From positions 35,055 through 99,054 of the forward strand of contig JACCXK010000101.1 of NCBI GenBank assembly GCA_013697055.1: a stretch of 64,000 nt of DNA, read 5' to 3'. The stretch comes from Alphaproteobacteria bacterium. GTDB lineage: Bacteria > Pseudomonadota > Alphaproteobacteria > Micropepsales > Micropepsaceae. A model generated the notes under the pieces. The model saw only the letters and a program-made list of their open reading frames with translations, was not told the DNA's origin and made no database searches. This document shows positions 9,069 through 16,592 of the stretch, in pieces. The stretch's first letter is position 1. Every line of letters starts with the position of its first letter. Made by a program: the position numbers and the translations under genes.

Positions 9069-10598
9069 ATGGACCAGAGCAGGCTCCCCCCGCTCCCCAT
9101 GGAGCGTACCAAGCTGGCGCTTGCGATCTTCGTCCTGTCGCTGGCGACCTTCATTGTGATTCTCGATACCACGATCATCAACGTGGCGGTCCCCCACATT
9201 GCGGGAGCTTTCGCAGCATCACCCAGCGAAGGCACATGGGTGATTACGTCTTATGCGGTCGCTGAGGCCTTGACCGTTCCGGTGTCGGGCTGGCTTGCGA
9301 ACCGGTTTGGCATCGTAAAAGTACTGACAGTTTCGCTGTTAAGCTTCGCGTTGTTTTCAGCACTATGCGGCCTGGCGTCCACCCTCGAGATATTGATCCT
9401 GCTTCGCATTCTGCAAGGATTGAGCGGGGGGCCGCTGATACCGATATCCCAGACATTGATCATGCGCATAGCGCCTCCCGCCAAGCTGGAGACAATGATG
9501 GGCCTGTGGATGATGACCAGCATTGTGGCGCCGGTTTTGGGGCCGATGCTGGGCGGCATCCTTGCCGACACGATTGGCTGGCGCTGGGCTTTTTATCTCA
9601 ATGTTCCGATCGCTGCCTCATGCGGCATTTTCGGCTATTTCCTGTTCAGAGATTGGGAAACGCAAGTCCAGAAGTACGCAATAGATTTTATCGGCTTGGC
9701 TCTGCTATGCATTTGGGTGGTCGCTTTTCAGATCATGCTGGATACAGGCGAAAACCATGCCTGGTTTCAGTCCAATTACATTTTAGCGCTTCTCATCGTC
9801 AGCATAACGGCATTTTTTTTGTTCGTGATCTGGGAGATAACAGACAATTATCCAATCGTAGACCTGCGCGTGCTCCGGCATCGGGGCTTTGCTCTTTCTT
9901 CCCTCACGCTATTCTTTGCCTTCGGTGCATTTTTTGCTTCGCTTATATTGCTGCCACTATGGTTGCAGCTGGGCATGGGGTACACCGCCACGACAGCCGG
10001 CTACGTCCTGGCCCAGCAGGGATTGCTGGGTGTACTCGCCGCACCTTTGGCAGCCTACCTGATGAAGAAGGTCGACTCCCGTTTTCTGATGTCTGCTGCC
10101 TTGATGGTCCTCGCGGCGGCGATTTTTTCCCGGTCCAATTTTGCGACAACGATCGGTTTGGAGCAATTTCGTCTGCCGCAACTTGCTATTGGCATTGCGC
10201 TTCCTTTCTTCTTCGTTCCAATCGTAACAACCTCGCTTCAGTTCGCACCTCGAACAGAAACCGCCGCGGCATCCTCCATTATCAATTTCTTACGCACCCT
10301 GGCAGCGGCGATAGCAACCGCCGCCGTCGTCAGCGCATGGAGCCGGGAGACCATTACCAAGCACGCTGCGCTAGTCGAATTTCAGTCCAATTCCGGGTCA
10401 TACATCCGGCGAATGACTCAAAACGGTCTTTCTCACGGGGGTGCGCTTCAAACGCTGGACGCGCTCTCCTGGCAACAGGCGATGGTATTGGCTGTCAATG
10501 ACGTGTTCATATTCCTTAGTCTCATATTGGCGCTTACCGCCGCTGGGATATGGTTGCTTCCCAGACTTGCGCCGGCACACGGCCCCGTTTTGCACTGA
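9069..10598 (+). CDS. EmrB/QacA-type (DHA2) MFS drug efflux permease
   Basis: About 509 aa. ATG 9069 is chosen over the upstream ORF limit because it gives the family's N-terminus ('FIVILDTTIINVAVPHIAGA', helix 1 with the D/N-V-A-V-P motif). Fourteen predicted hydrophobic segments fit the DHA2 family, and 'LRILQGLSGGPLIPISQTL' is the typical helix-4/5 motif. Located in the inner membrane, it exports hydrophobic compounds by proton antiport together with the divergent EmrA-like adaptor. The 190-bp gap between the two genes must hold both promoters; no adjacent regulator gene is seen. Confidence 0.92.
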   Translation: MDQSRLPPLPMERTKLALAIFVLSLATFIVILDTTIINVAVPHIAGAFAASPSEGTWVITSYAVAEALTVPVSGWLANRFGIVKVLTVSLLSFALFSALCGLASTLEILILLRILQGLSGGPLIPISQTLIMRIAPPAKLETMMGLWMMTSIVAPVLGPMLGGILADTIGWRWAFYLNVPIAASCGIFGYFLFRDWETQVQKYAIDFIGLALLCIWVVAFQIMLDTGENHAWFQSNYILALLIVSITAFFLFVIWEITDNYPIVDLRVLRHRGFALSSLTLFFAFGAFFASLILLPLWLQLGMGYTATTAGYVLAQQGLLGVLAAPLAAYLMKKVDSRFLMSAALMVLAAAIFSRSNFATTIGLEQFRLPQLAIGIALPFFFVPIVTTSLQFAPRTETAAASSIINFLRTLAAAIATAAVVSAWSRETITKHAALVEFQSNSGSYIRRMTQNGLSHGGALQTLDALSWQQAMVLAVNDVFIFLSLILALTAAGIWLLPRLAPAHGPVLH

Positions 10599-10789
10599 TT
10601 TTGACGGCCGGTTGAAGCAGGACGGTGGTTCCTACGACGGCCTTAATTGCAACAGCGGGAACTTTGAAGACCGACACGTGCTGGTCCGGCCCATTTGGGG
10701 TATATTAGTCGGAGAAAGCAGTATCGTCGGAGTGTTCGGGAACGCAGGTGCAAGATTTACGTTAGAAGCCAATCAGATAAGGTGGAAAC

Positions 10790-11014
10790 ATGGATCTAGA
10801 TGAAGAAATTCTTTCCCGCATTCGGGCCGCAACCGCCTGGGATCCGAAGTCCAAACCAGAAGAGTTCCAATTGAAAGTCGCGGACAACGGCTCAGTATTG
10901 ATCAATCTGCGGACCGGGCGAGCGCAGCTTATTTACGACGAGGACAGCCAGCTTCACGACCTTGAGGATCTGAATTCCAGGTCCACCGTTAAAGGTGAAG
11001 TGCCGCCCAAATAA
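10790..11014 (+). CDS. Small acidic hypothetical protein
   Basis: 74 aa, preceded by 'aaggtggaaac', a good Shine-Dalgarno. No family recognised. The sequence is hydrophilic, with a beta-like central part ('FQLKVADNGSVLINLRTGRA') and no signal peptide or membrane segment. It could be a small regulator or orphan; it stands alone between the efflux operon and the recombination module. Confidence 0.5.
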   Translation: MDLDEEILSRIRAATAWDPKSKPEEFQLKVADNGSVLINLRTGRAQLIYDEDSQLHDLEDLNSRSTVKGEVPPK

Positions 11015-11101
11015 TAACCAGCAGCGAAATTTTGTTGCGGCGTCTATGGCCAAGTAAGAGACGTTGTGGCGGCCTTTCTGCACGAGCTTTACGATCAGTG
11101 A

Positions 11102-11296
11102 ATGTGGCTGAGTCGTGAGAGGCAGTGGACACGGCTGTTGAAGGAGAGGCTCTCCGTCAGACAGGGCGGACGTTGCCGCTTGTGTTCAAAGCCCGTCAAT
11201 CCGGAGTCCTCGATTTTAGACCGCTTAGACGCAACCGGGAATTTTACTCCGGAGAATACCCGGCTCATCCATATCTGCTGTGAACCCATTCTATGA
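11102..11296 (+). CDS. Small HNH-like Cys-pair protein (possibly degenerate)
   Basis: 64 aa. 'RQGGRCRLCSKP' and 'NTRLIHICC' resemble the two zinc Cys pairs of HNH nucleases, with 'ENTRLIH' where HNH proteins have an Asn-x-x-x-Leu segment. The central catalytic His appears replaced ('SILDRLDATG'), so it may be inactive or only a zinc-binding relic. No good ribosome site. It lies tail-to-tail with the Rad52/HNH gene. Confidence 0.4.
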   Translation: MWLSRERQWTRLLKERLSVRQGGRCRLCSKPVNPESSILDRLDATGNFTPENTRLIHICCEPIL

Positions 11297-11311
11297 GCTG
11301 TATCCGTTACG

Positions 11312-12536
11312 TCAGGCTGAAATCTTCTCAGCTGTCACCACTTGGCTGATCAGCCCCCGCAGTGTCTCTTGCCAAAGGGTTGCGGCGATTTCGAGTGGCT
11401 CAAGGCCCTGTGCGACCCACCAGGACCGCTCAGGCTTTGCCTGATGCACTTGATTGTGATGCGCAATGCACAATGGTACCGTGAATTCATCACTGACTTT
11501 GACTGAAAGGCCCCGCGGCTGGGCATATGTAATGTGATGGGCATGGCAAGGAGTTTGTTCGCAGACCAAGCAAGGCCTCGAAGATACAAACGCAAGATGT
11601 TGTTTGCTGCGGATTCTGCGCTCCGTTGAATGCGCCAGTAGACTTTTTATCGATGGATGGTCTTGCGGCGGGAGGTAACAAACCGATGACTTCAGTGGGC
11701 AAAGTAGCTCGGGAGGCCGAACGCACCGGTAGATCGTCTTTTGTCAGTGACGAGTCCGCAATTTCATCTAGTGCTTTGCTTGACACAAAAGGGGCTTGAT
11801 CATGCAGAGGTCGGTCTTGAGCACTAGCAATCGCGCCTGCACGATCTCGCCCCAGCCGCTTCAGAATATCGCTGTAGTGGCGGCCGGCGCGGCTCACTAG
11901 TTTAGGAAAGCGATCCTTTAGATCGGCAAGCGAGGCCTCATTGTAACTCATGAGCGACTGGACGTTCGCCACTTCCTCGGTTTGTTGAATCAGTTGACGC
12001 AGTCCGCTTGCGAAGCCCTCCGCGGTTAGACGGTCATCCAGAACGCTTCCATCAGCGGCAAAGAGGCTGCAACCTTGTACTGGGTTGGCACTGTCCGAGC
12101 CACTGAAGCGAGGAGCCTTTTGCCGATAGAGCGATAAACCAAGCCGGGCTCCGAATGTTGCCAAGGCGCGCTTTGTGGCGTCCGTTTCGGCTGCTTTGAG
12201 AGCGTATTCGTGAGCGTCGGATATTTGGAGCGCACAGGAATGGCCAAAGCCGGTGCCTTCGCGGCAAACGATACCCTGAGCTGTTCGAACCGTTACACGA
12301 ACCCGTGCCATATACCCGCAACTCACAGCTTCCAAGCGGGCACGTTCGAAAACCCGTTCGAGCAGGATTGTCTCGCGGTCCCATCCAGCATGTCCAAATA
12401 TCGCGTTGGCCTCGGCTATGGCGTACCACCCAGTGATGTGAGTGAATTCCTTACCCTCTCGCTTGCGAGAATAGATCTCGGCCTGGTCAATAGGGCGATT
12501 GAGGCGTTTCAGCTGTTTGGAAGAAAAGCCTTTCAT
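11312..12536 (-). pseudogene. Rad52/22-like recombination protein with C-terminal HNH domain, single-base frameshift
   Basis: The N-terminal frame (ORF 12536-11490) holds a Rad52_Rad22-type single-strand annealing domain ('EFTHITGWYAIAEANAIFGH', 'ETDATKRALATFGARLGLSLY'). The C-terminal frame (ORF ending 11312) holds a zinc/HNH module ('PCLVCEQTPCHAHHITYAQP', 'KVSDEFTVPLCIAHHNQVH'). The frames join at a run of five A's on the coding strand (plus-strand ttttt at 11644-11648). Removing one A gives '...SIDKSLLAHSTERRIRSK...' and a continuous 407-aa protein, the architecture I recall from alphaproteobacterial phage/plasmid-like Rad52 proteins. The total length fits exactly one inserted base. It could be a real mutation, a sequencing error, or, less likely, programmed slippage. 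Confidence 0.8.
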
Positions 12537-12697
12537 TTGGTCCTCACAGCGATGAAGGGATTGCCCAACTCGAATGCCGCTCCTGGGACTGTTTCGCCAC
12601 GCTTCATCGCGGCGGCGATGGCAGTGCGATCTATCTTCGGGGGTTGAGGTAGGAGGAAAGCCTCAGGGACCTGAGTTCCATCTATGATCTCAAGGCG
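12533..12697 (-). pseudogene. C-terminal remnant of a Gp157-like protein
   Basis: An open minus-strand frame reads '...VPEAFLLPQPPKIDRTAIAAAMKRGETVPGAAF...RTK' and stops with TGA overlapping the Rad52 ATG (ATGA). The 'PKxDRxAIxxAxKxGxxVPGA' pattern is the usual end of phage Gp157-family proteins. No in-frame start lies upstream before TAA at 12698-12700, and the N-terminal coiled-coil part is absent, so this is a truncated remnant whose end is still coupled to the next gene. Too short for the ORF track. Confidence 0.55.
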
Positions 12698-13176
12698 TTA
12701 ACGATACGCGAGAGGAGTTCCCGTGCGACCGGCGATAGCAGCGCGCCGCTATGACAGGGTGCATATTTGGTGTGGGCGACAGCCAACATATATAGGTCAT
12801 CCACCCGACGATCTTTTGGAGTAAGGGTGAGTTGATCGATTAGATAGGAGGCAAGCCTGAGGTCGCCGTGCGCCTTGCGCACGGAGCGATTTGCCGCCAC
12901 CGACACAATCAGCCCTGTCAGACCGAGGTTGGAATGCCCAAAATCCTCGAAGGCAATGCCCACTAGTCTGCGCCAAAACAAACCCGGTTCGTTGGCGATA
13001 AGAGCATGCGCCGCGGCAAGGGCATTGGTCTTATCGGCGCGTCGTAGCGCTTTTTGAAGCATGGAGGACAGGATGTCGCGAGAGAGATCAACAGGGGTGA
13101 CTTCGGGACAGCTGTAATCTGCCAGGTCTTCTGTCAGCTGAAGGTGAATTTGTTTGGGAAGGAAATCATGGGTCAT
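12682..13176 (-). CDS. Hypothetical protein of recombination module
   Basis: 164 aa, no firm family. The stretch 'LQKALRRADKTNALAAAHAL' followed by 'FWRRLVGIAFEDFG' recalls the helical C-terminal region of RarA/MgsA AAA+ proteins, where paired helices precede an 'xARRLxxxAsEDvG' motif. No ATPase motifs are present, so it would be a stand-alone domain. It runs in the same direction as, and slightly overlaps, the Gp157-like remnant and then the Rad52-like gene, suggesting a small operon of phage or plasmid origin. Confidence 0.6.
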   Translation of the reverse strand: MTHDFLPKQIHLQLTEDLADYSCPEVTPVDLSRDILSSMLQKALRRADKTNALAAAHALIANEPGLFWRRLVGIAFEDFGHSNLGLTGLIVSVAANRSVRKAHGDLRLASYLIDQLTLTPKDRRVDDLYMLAVAHTKYAPCHSGALLSPVARELLSRIVNALRS

Positions 13177-13939
13177 GAGAAACGGTAACCCAGTTCGTCA
13201 TCAACAAAGCAAAATGTTCGTGATCTTAAAAAAATATGCTGCGAGTTTCTGCGATAGCCTCCTCGGTGTTCGCCTGTCGTTGGAGCCAATATTTCGAACT
13301 TAGAAATAGTTCAACGTGTCGGCATGACCACGAACTACGTGATTGTGAGATTTGCTTTAGATTCTTTTGCGTTGAGCGTAATTGGCGCCGCACCAGTGTG
13401 GTGTTCCTGCACGTGGCTGCTGTCTCGTCGAAGTTGCCTTGCACCCGGGGGACCAAGAACCCGCCAGGGCGAACTGCCCGCACCGTGCACAGTTCTAAGT
13501 TTGTTTCTTGGGCGCCCAAGAGAGTGATGTGTTGATCCCCTTGGAGCAAAGGCACCCCACAGCTTGAGCGCGCTGGACGTAGAGGGCTTAACGATCCTGG
13601 GAAGGGAGGGGGAGCAGCTTGGATTTACCTGGGTCCGCCAGGTCGGGCCTTCCGCCAAGTGCGCAGGCTAGTCTGCCGGTGTATTGGGCCGAACCGGCGC
13701 CGGCACGCTCCCTGCGTGGAGTGACAAAAGGAAATACGTGAGCGACATAGCCGGCTTTACCACTTGTCGCGTCCCAGCAAGCGTCTCAGGACGCTCGGTC
13801 AAGCGGAATTTTCGGACGTGATATACCGGTATGCCGGTGATCACCGAAACTCATAGGACATTCCGGACGGTACATTCGCTAGCAGCGAAGAGCATAGTTG
13901 CGGTCTGGAGAGATGATCGCTCGGCAGGTGCCGTTCTGG
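13177..13939. other. Intergenic region without supported gene
   Basis: About 760 bp upstream of the recombination operon and downstream of decayed genes. ORFs on both strands lack ribosome sites and recognisable sequence. The operon's promoter should lie close to 13177. Nothing else is discernible. Confidence 0.5.
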
Positions 13940-14202
13940 TCAGGATGGATGGCGTCGATCGCGCGGCGTGTGTGAGGCGAATACATACGCACCGAGATAC
14001 ACGATTGGTGATAAAATCCGGAACGGACGGGTACGTGCTTTCCTTCGGGTGTTCTCTAGCCAGGAGATCCAGGCATTGTAGTCGGCAACATACGCCACAG
14101 CGACTTTGTCCTCGGCTGCGTCGCAGGCACCCAGGGCGTCGTACACGAGCCCGTTTGCACAGGCGTGGTGCCCAGCACCATCATCACCAGCGTCCACTTC
14201 AT
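13940..14202 (-). pseudogene. Small secreted-protein gene with at least two frameshifts
   Basis: From ATG 14202 the coding strand reads 'MKWTLVMMVLGTTPVQT'. One frame over it continues 'LVYDALGACDAAEDKVAVAYVADYNAWISWLEN', and in the third frame 'HPKESTYPSVPDFITNR'. Joined, this resembles a common short alphaproteobacterial protein family I remember as signal/anchor segment, 'D-L-x-x-C-x-x-A-E' and 'YNxWxxWxxxNP'. Two indels are needed, so it is broken as it stands. Family memory is approximate. Confidence 0.42.
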
Positions 14203-14550
14203 GGCGGTATTCCAAATTCTGCTCTGCTTTTTCCACGTTCAAGTACGTCAGCCGTCCGGCCATTTCTTCGTGCGCTTCCCGTTTTGAATTGACCAAACAG
14301 ATACCTGACCGCTATTGCTCGTCAGCTCGGCTAGCTCCTCGGTAGGCCAAGCCTGTAGCTGTCGTTTTACGCGCGCAAAGCCGCCTGTCGGCTTGTCATC
14401 GCGCTTGATTGTCCAGCGCCTATCGCAGGTGTTTATTGAGACAAGATAAACATTCCACTCAGGCGCTGACCTGCAGGTTCTTTCTGCGTTCAGTGTTGTC
14501 GGCCATGTCGTCCCCAGAAAAGGCGGACACAATAACATGAGGTCAAGGGA
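14203..14550. other. Region without convincing gene
   Basis: A minus-strand frame (part of ORF 14664-14248) reads 'VYLVSINTCDRRWTIKRDDK' and on to 'WSIQNGKRTKKWPDG' and looks mildly protein-like. However, its ORF start lies inside the PEP-CTERM gene and no local start or ribosome site supports it. It may be a decayed gene. Confidence 0.35.
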
Positions 14551-14580
14551 CGAACAAAAACGGCGCCCGAGGGCGCCGCT
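14551..14580 (-). terminator. Rho-independent terminator after PEP-CTERM gene 2
   Basis: On the minus strand: cggcgccc, loop tc, gggcgccg, then TTTTTGTTCG. It begins about 25 bp beyond the stop codon. Confidence 0.85.
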
Positions 14581-14605
14581 TCCGTTGAAATGGTCGCGAA
14601 GGACT

Positions 14606-15391
14606 TTATGCCTTCTTGCTCTTGCGGCGGCGTATCGCGCCTGCACCAACAAGACCAGCCGCAAACAGCGAGATAGTCAGCGGCTCAGGAACTGCCGCAG
14701 CAGCAGGATCGAAATTATATGTCGTCGCATTGATCGTGTAGGCGTCCACGTTGCCGTCAAAGGTGGGCTGGCCGCTGCCGGCTTTGAAAAGGTTATCGAC
14801 AGCCAAAAAGCTGTTACGGTCCAGGAGGGCTGAAGCCTGCGCAAAGGTGCAATAGTTGCCAGTGTTTAGATAACAATTGTCCCCAAACAGCGTGTGGCTC
14901 TTGGACAAAGTCCACGCAGCACTAGTTCCTGTTGCGTCCCAATTCTGCCAGACATTATCGACTACGGTTCCTAACAGACCGGGATCGAAAACGAGGCGAC
15001 CCCCATAAGTGGTGCCTTTAAAGAGGTCGAACTGCAATGTCGGTGCAGACCCAGATCCCAGTGTCGATGTGGTGACGAAAGTTGCATACGAGAGATTTGC
15101 AAAACTGCTCACCGCAACAGACGAGGAGAAGATCTGAGTAAGCGTCTCGCTTGATGCCGCGTTATTCACCAAGAACTGCGCGCTGCCAATACCAAGCGGT
15201 GGAGATGATGGCCCCACCTCGAAGCCACCCGAAGCGTTCGTGTTTGGGGCGTTATCCAGGTTGCTGAAGGACCAGCCGTTGAGGCTAGTCGGGGTCACAT
15301 TGATTACAGCCGCGGACGCTGGGCCCGCCGCAATTCCTGCCAGAACGACCAGCGACGCCATGAACAGCGACGGTTTCACGAAATTTCTCAC
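14606..15391 (-). CDS. PEP-CTERM sorting-domain protein 2
   Basis: About 261 aa from GTG 15391, chosen because GGAGG sits just before it and a signal peptide follows at once ('VVLAGIAAGPASAAVINV'). The mature region is Ser/Thr/Asn-rich with two Cys in 'DNCYLNTGNYCTF', possibly a disulfide. The C-terminal tail 'AAVPEPLTISLFAAGLVGAG' plus 'RRRKSKKA' is the PEP-CTERM exosortase signal. Function unknown; a surface or matrix protein. A sigma-54 promoter lies about 57 bp upstream and a hairpin terminator downstream. Confidence 0.92.
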   Translation of the reverse strand: MRNFVKPSLFMASLVVLAGIAAGPASAAVINVTPTSLNGWSFSNLDNAPNTNASGGFEVGPSSPPLGIGSAQFLVNNAASSETLTQIFSSSVAVSSFANLSYATFVTTSTLGSGSAPTLQFDLFKGTTYGGRLVFDPGLLGTVVDNVWQNWDATGTSAAWTLSKSHTLFGDNCYLNTGNYCTFAQASALLDRNSFLAVDNLFKAGSGQPTFDGNVDAYTINATTYNFDPAAAAVPEPLTISLFAAGLVGAGAIRRRKSKKA

Positions 15392-15447
15392 ATTTCCTCC
15401 GAGTACGGTTTGTGCAACTAGGTTAATCAACCGAGCTTGTGACATTA

Positions 15448-15464
15448 AGCAAGAATTGGGCCAG
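15448..15464 (-). promoter_or_regulatory. Sigma-54 promoter of PEP-CTERM gene 2
   Basis: Minus strand CTGGCCCAATTCTTGCT: TGGC-N7-TTGC-T with correct GG-N10-GC spacing, upstream of the GTG start at 15391. Confidence 0.8.
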
Positions 15465-16546
15465 GCCACTGGGCCTCACTTTTTTCTATTTGGCTGCGTC
15501 ATGATGTAAGAATTATTGACAGAAAATCGAGGGAGCGGAGCCGGTGGGGCATGATGTCCTGCGGATAAGGTTCGCAAGCAAATCTTGAACTTGGCCACCC
15601 GAGCTGTGCCGGCGACACAGCGGCGTCGCCAATGACTGCCATGCGCCCCTCAAACGCCTCAGCCAAATGTCTCTCAGTACCATATCGGACTATCACTGGT
15701 TAGTTACAGGGCGGGTCTTGGTGATGGCCTCATATAAGGAAACCAGCACCAGGGATCTGCTCGTTAGTTGGAAAGGAAGTTCGAGCAGAAGCCTGTCTGC
15801 CCGAGGGGCGAGGGTTGCGTCGCCCAGCGTCACAGGCCTGATCAACTACCGGATGACACCTATTGGCGGAGGCCGTCAGTGACAATGGCCGCGCCATTCG
15901 AACATGAGACCCACCTTGGCTGGTTACCCACACCGAAACGCCTTGGCACCTGAGCAGGGTTCCCAAAGGTGAAGGGAGGATGGGTCAAGTTTTTTGGTGA
16001 AGAGGCGACGGAATCTGGCAGGTCGCTACAATCCGCCGTAAGCGCAAGGATAGGCCAAGCTACTGTGATCGTTGATGACCGAAGAACCCCAGTTCTAGAC
16101 CTAGTCTTGGGGGGGTATAAAACGTGTTTTCTCACTGCCCCTAAAAGTGTCTCGCGGGCTCTTTTGTCTCTGAAATAGACGAGCAAGTTGTCCTCAGGAT
16201 GATGGATTAGAACCCCAGTAGCGAACCTTTTAAATAGGCCTGCAGTAAGGGCTTAGCGTTCGCCGCCAAAAACCTCTAAAAATCCCGGAGACAAGGAGAA
16301 TCCGCGCAAACGCTGGAAAACGACAAAAAAGTGCAAATGGTCCCGAATTACGGCCTCTGCGGCCCCCGAGGGAGAGGCCCAAAATTCGACGCGTCACGGG
16401 CGTCGTTTGGTAGTCGATGCCCACCCTTGGGTTGGGGCCTAAACCCGCTCTGACCAAGGTAGTCCTCGCCTTGCCCCATGCCCTTGAGGAACTGCCCTGA
16501 ATAAGTACGGGGCAGGGTCTGCCCCCTCCCACAAGGCAACAAATAA
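15465..16546. other. Intergenic region without supported gene
   Basis: About 1.1 kb between the PEP-CTERM promoter and the TonB-receptor terminator. ORFs of 61-109 aa occur in several overlapping frames on both strands, which argues against any of them. None has a convincing start and family. No RNA gene recognised. Confidence 0.5.
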
Positions 16547-16571
16547 GGCCGCGGGGCATAACTCCGCGGCC
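16547..16571 (-). terminator. Hairpin terminator after TonB receptor gene
   Basis: Perfect 8-bp stem ggccgcgg / ccgcggcc with a 9-nt loop, followed on the minus strand by TTATTTGTT. It lies 22 bp past the stop codon. Confidence 0.7.
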
Positions 16572-16592
16572 TGTTGTTGGAAGCCTTGCGCC

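Noticed and set aside
7709-9235. Long EmrA ORF start at 9235
   Set aside because: It would overlap the first 167 bp of the divergent EmrB gene and adds non-homologous sequence; ATG 8878 fits the family.
16000-16190. ORFs overlapping on both strands as possible small genes
   Set aside because: No ribosome site that fits a frame, no recognisable sequence; treated as intergenic.
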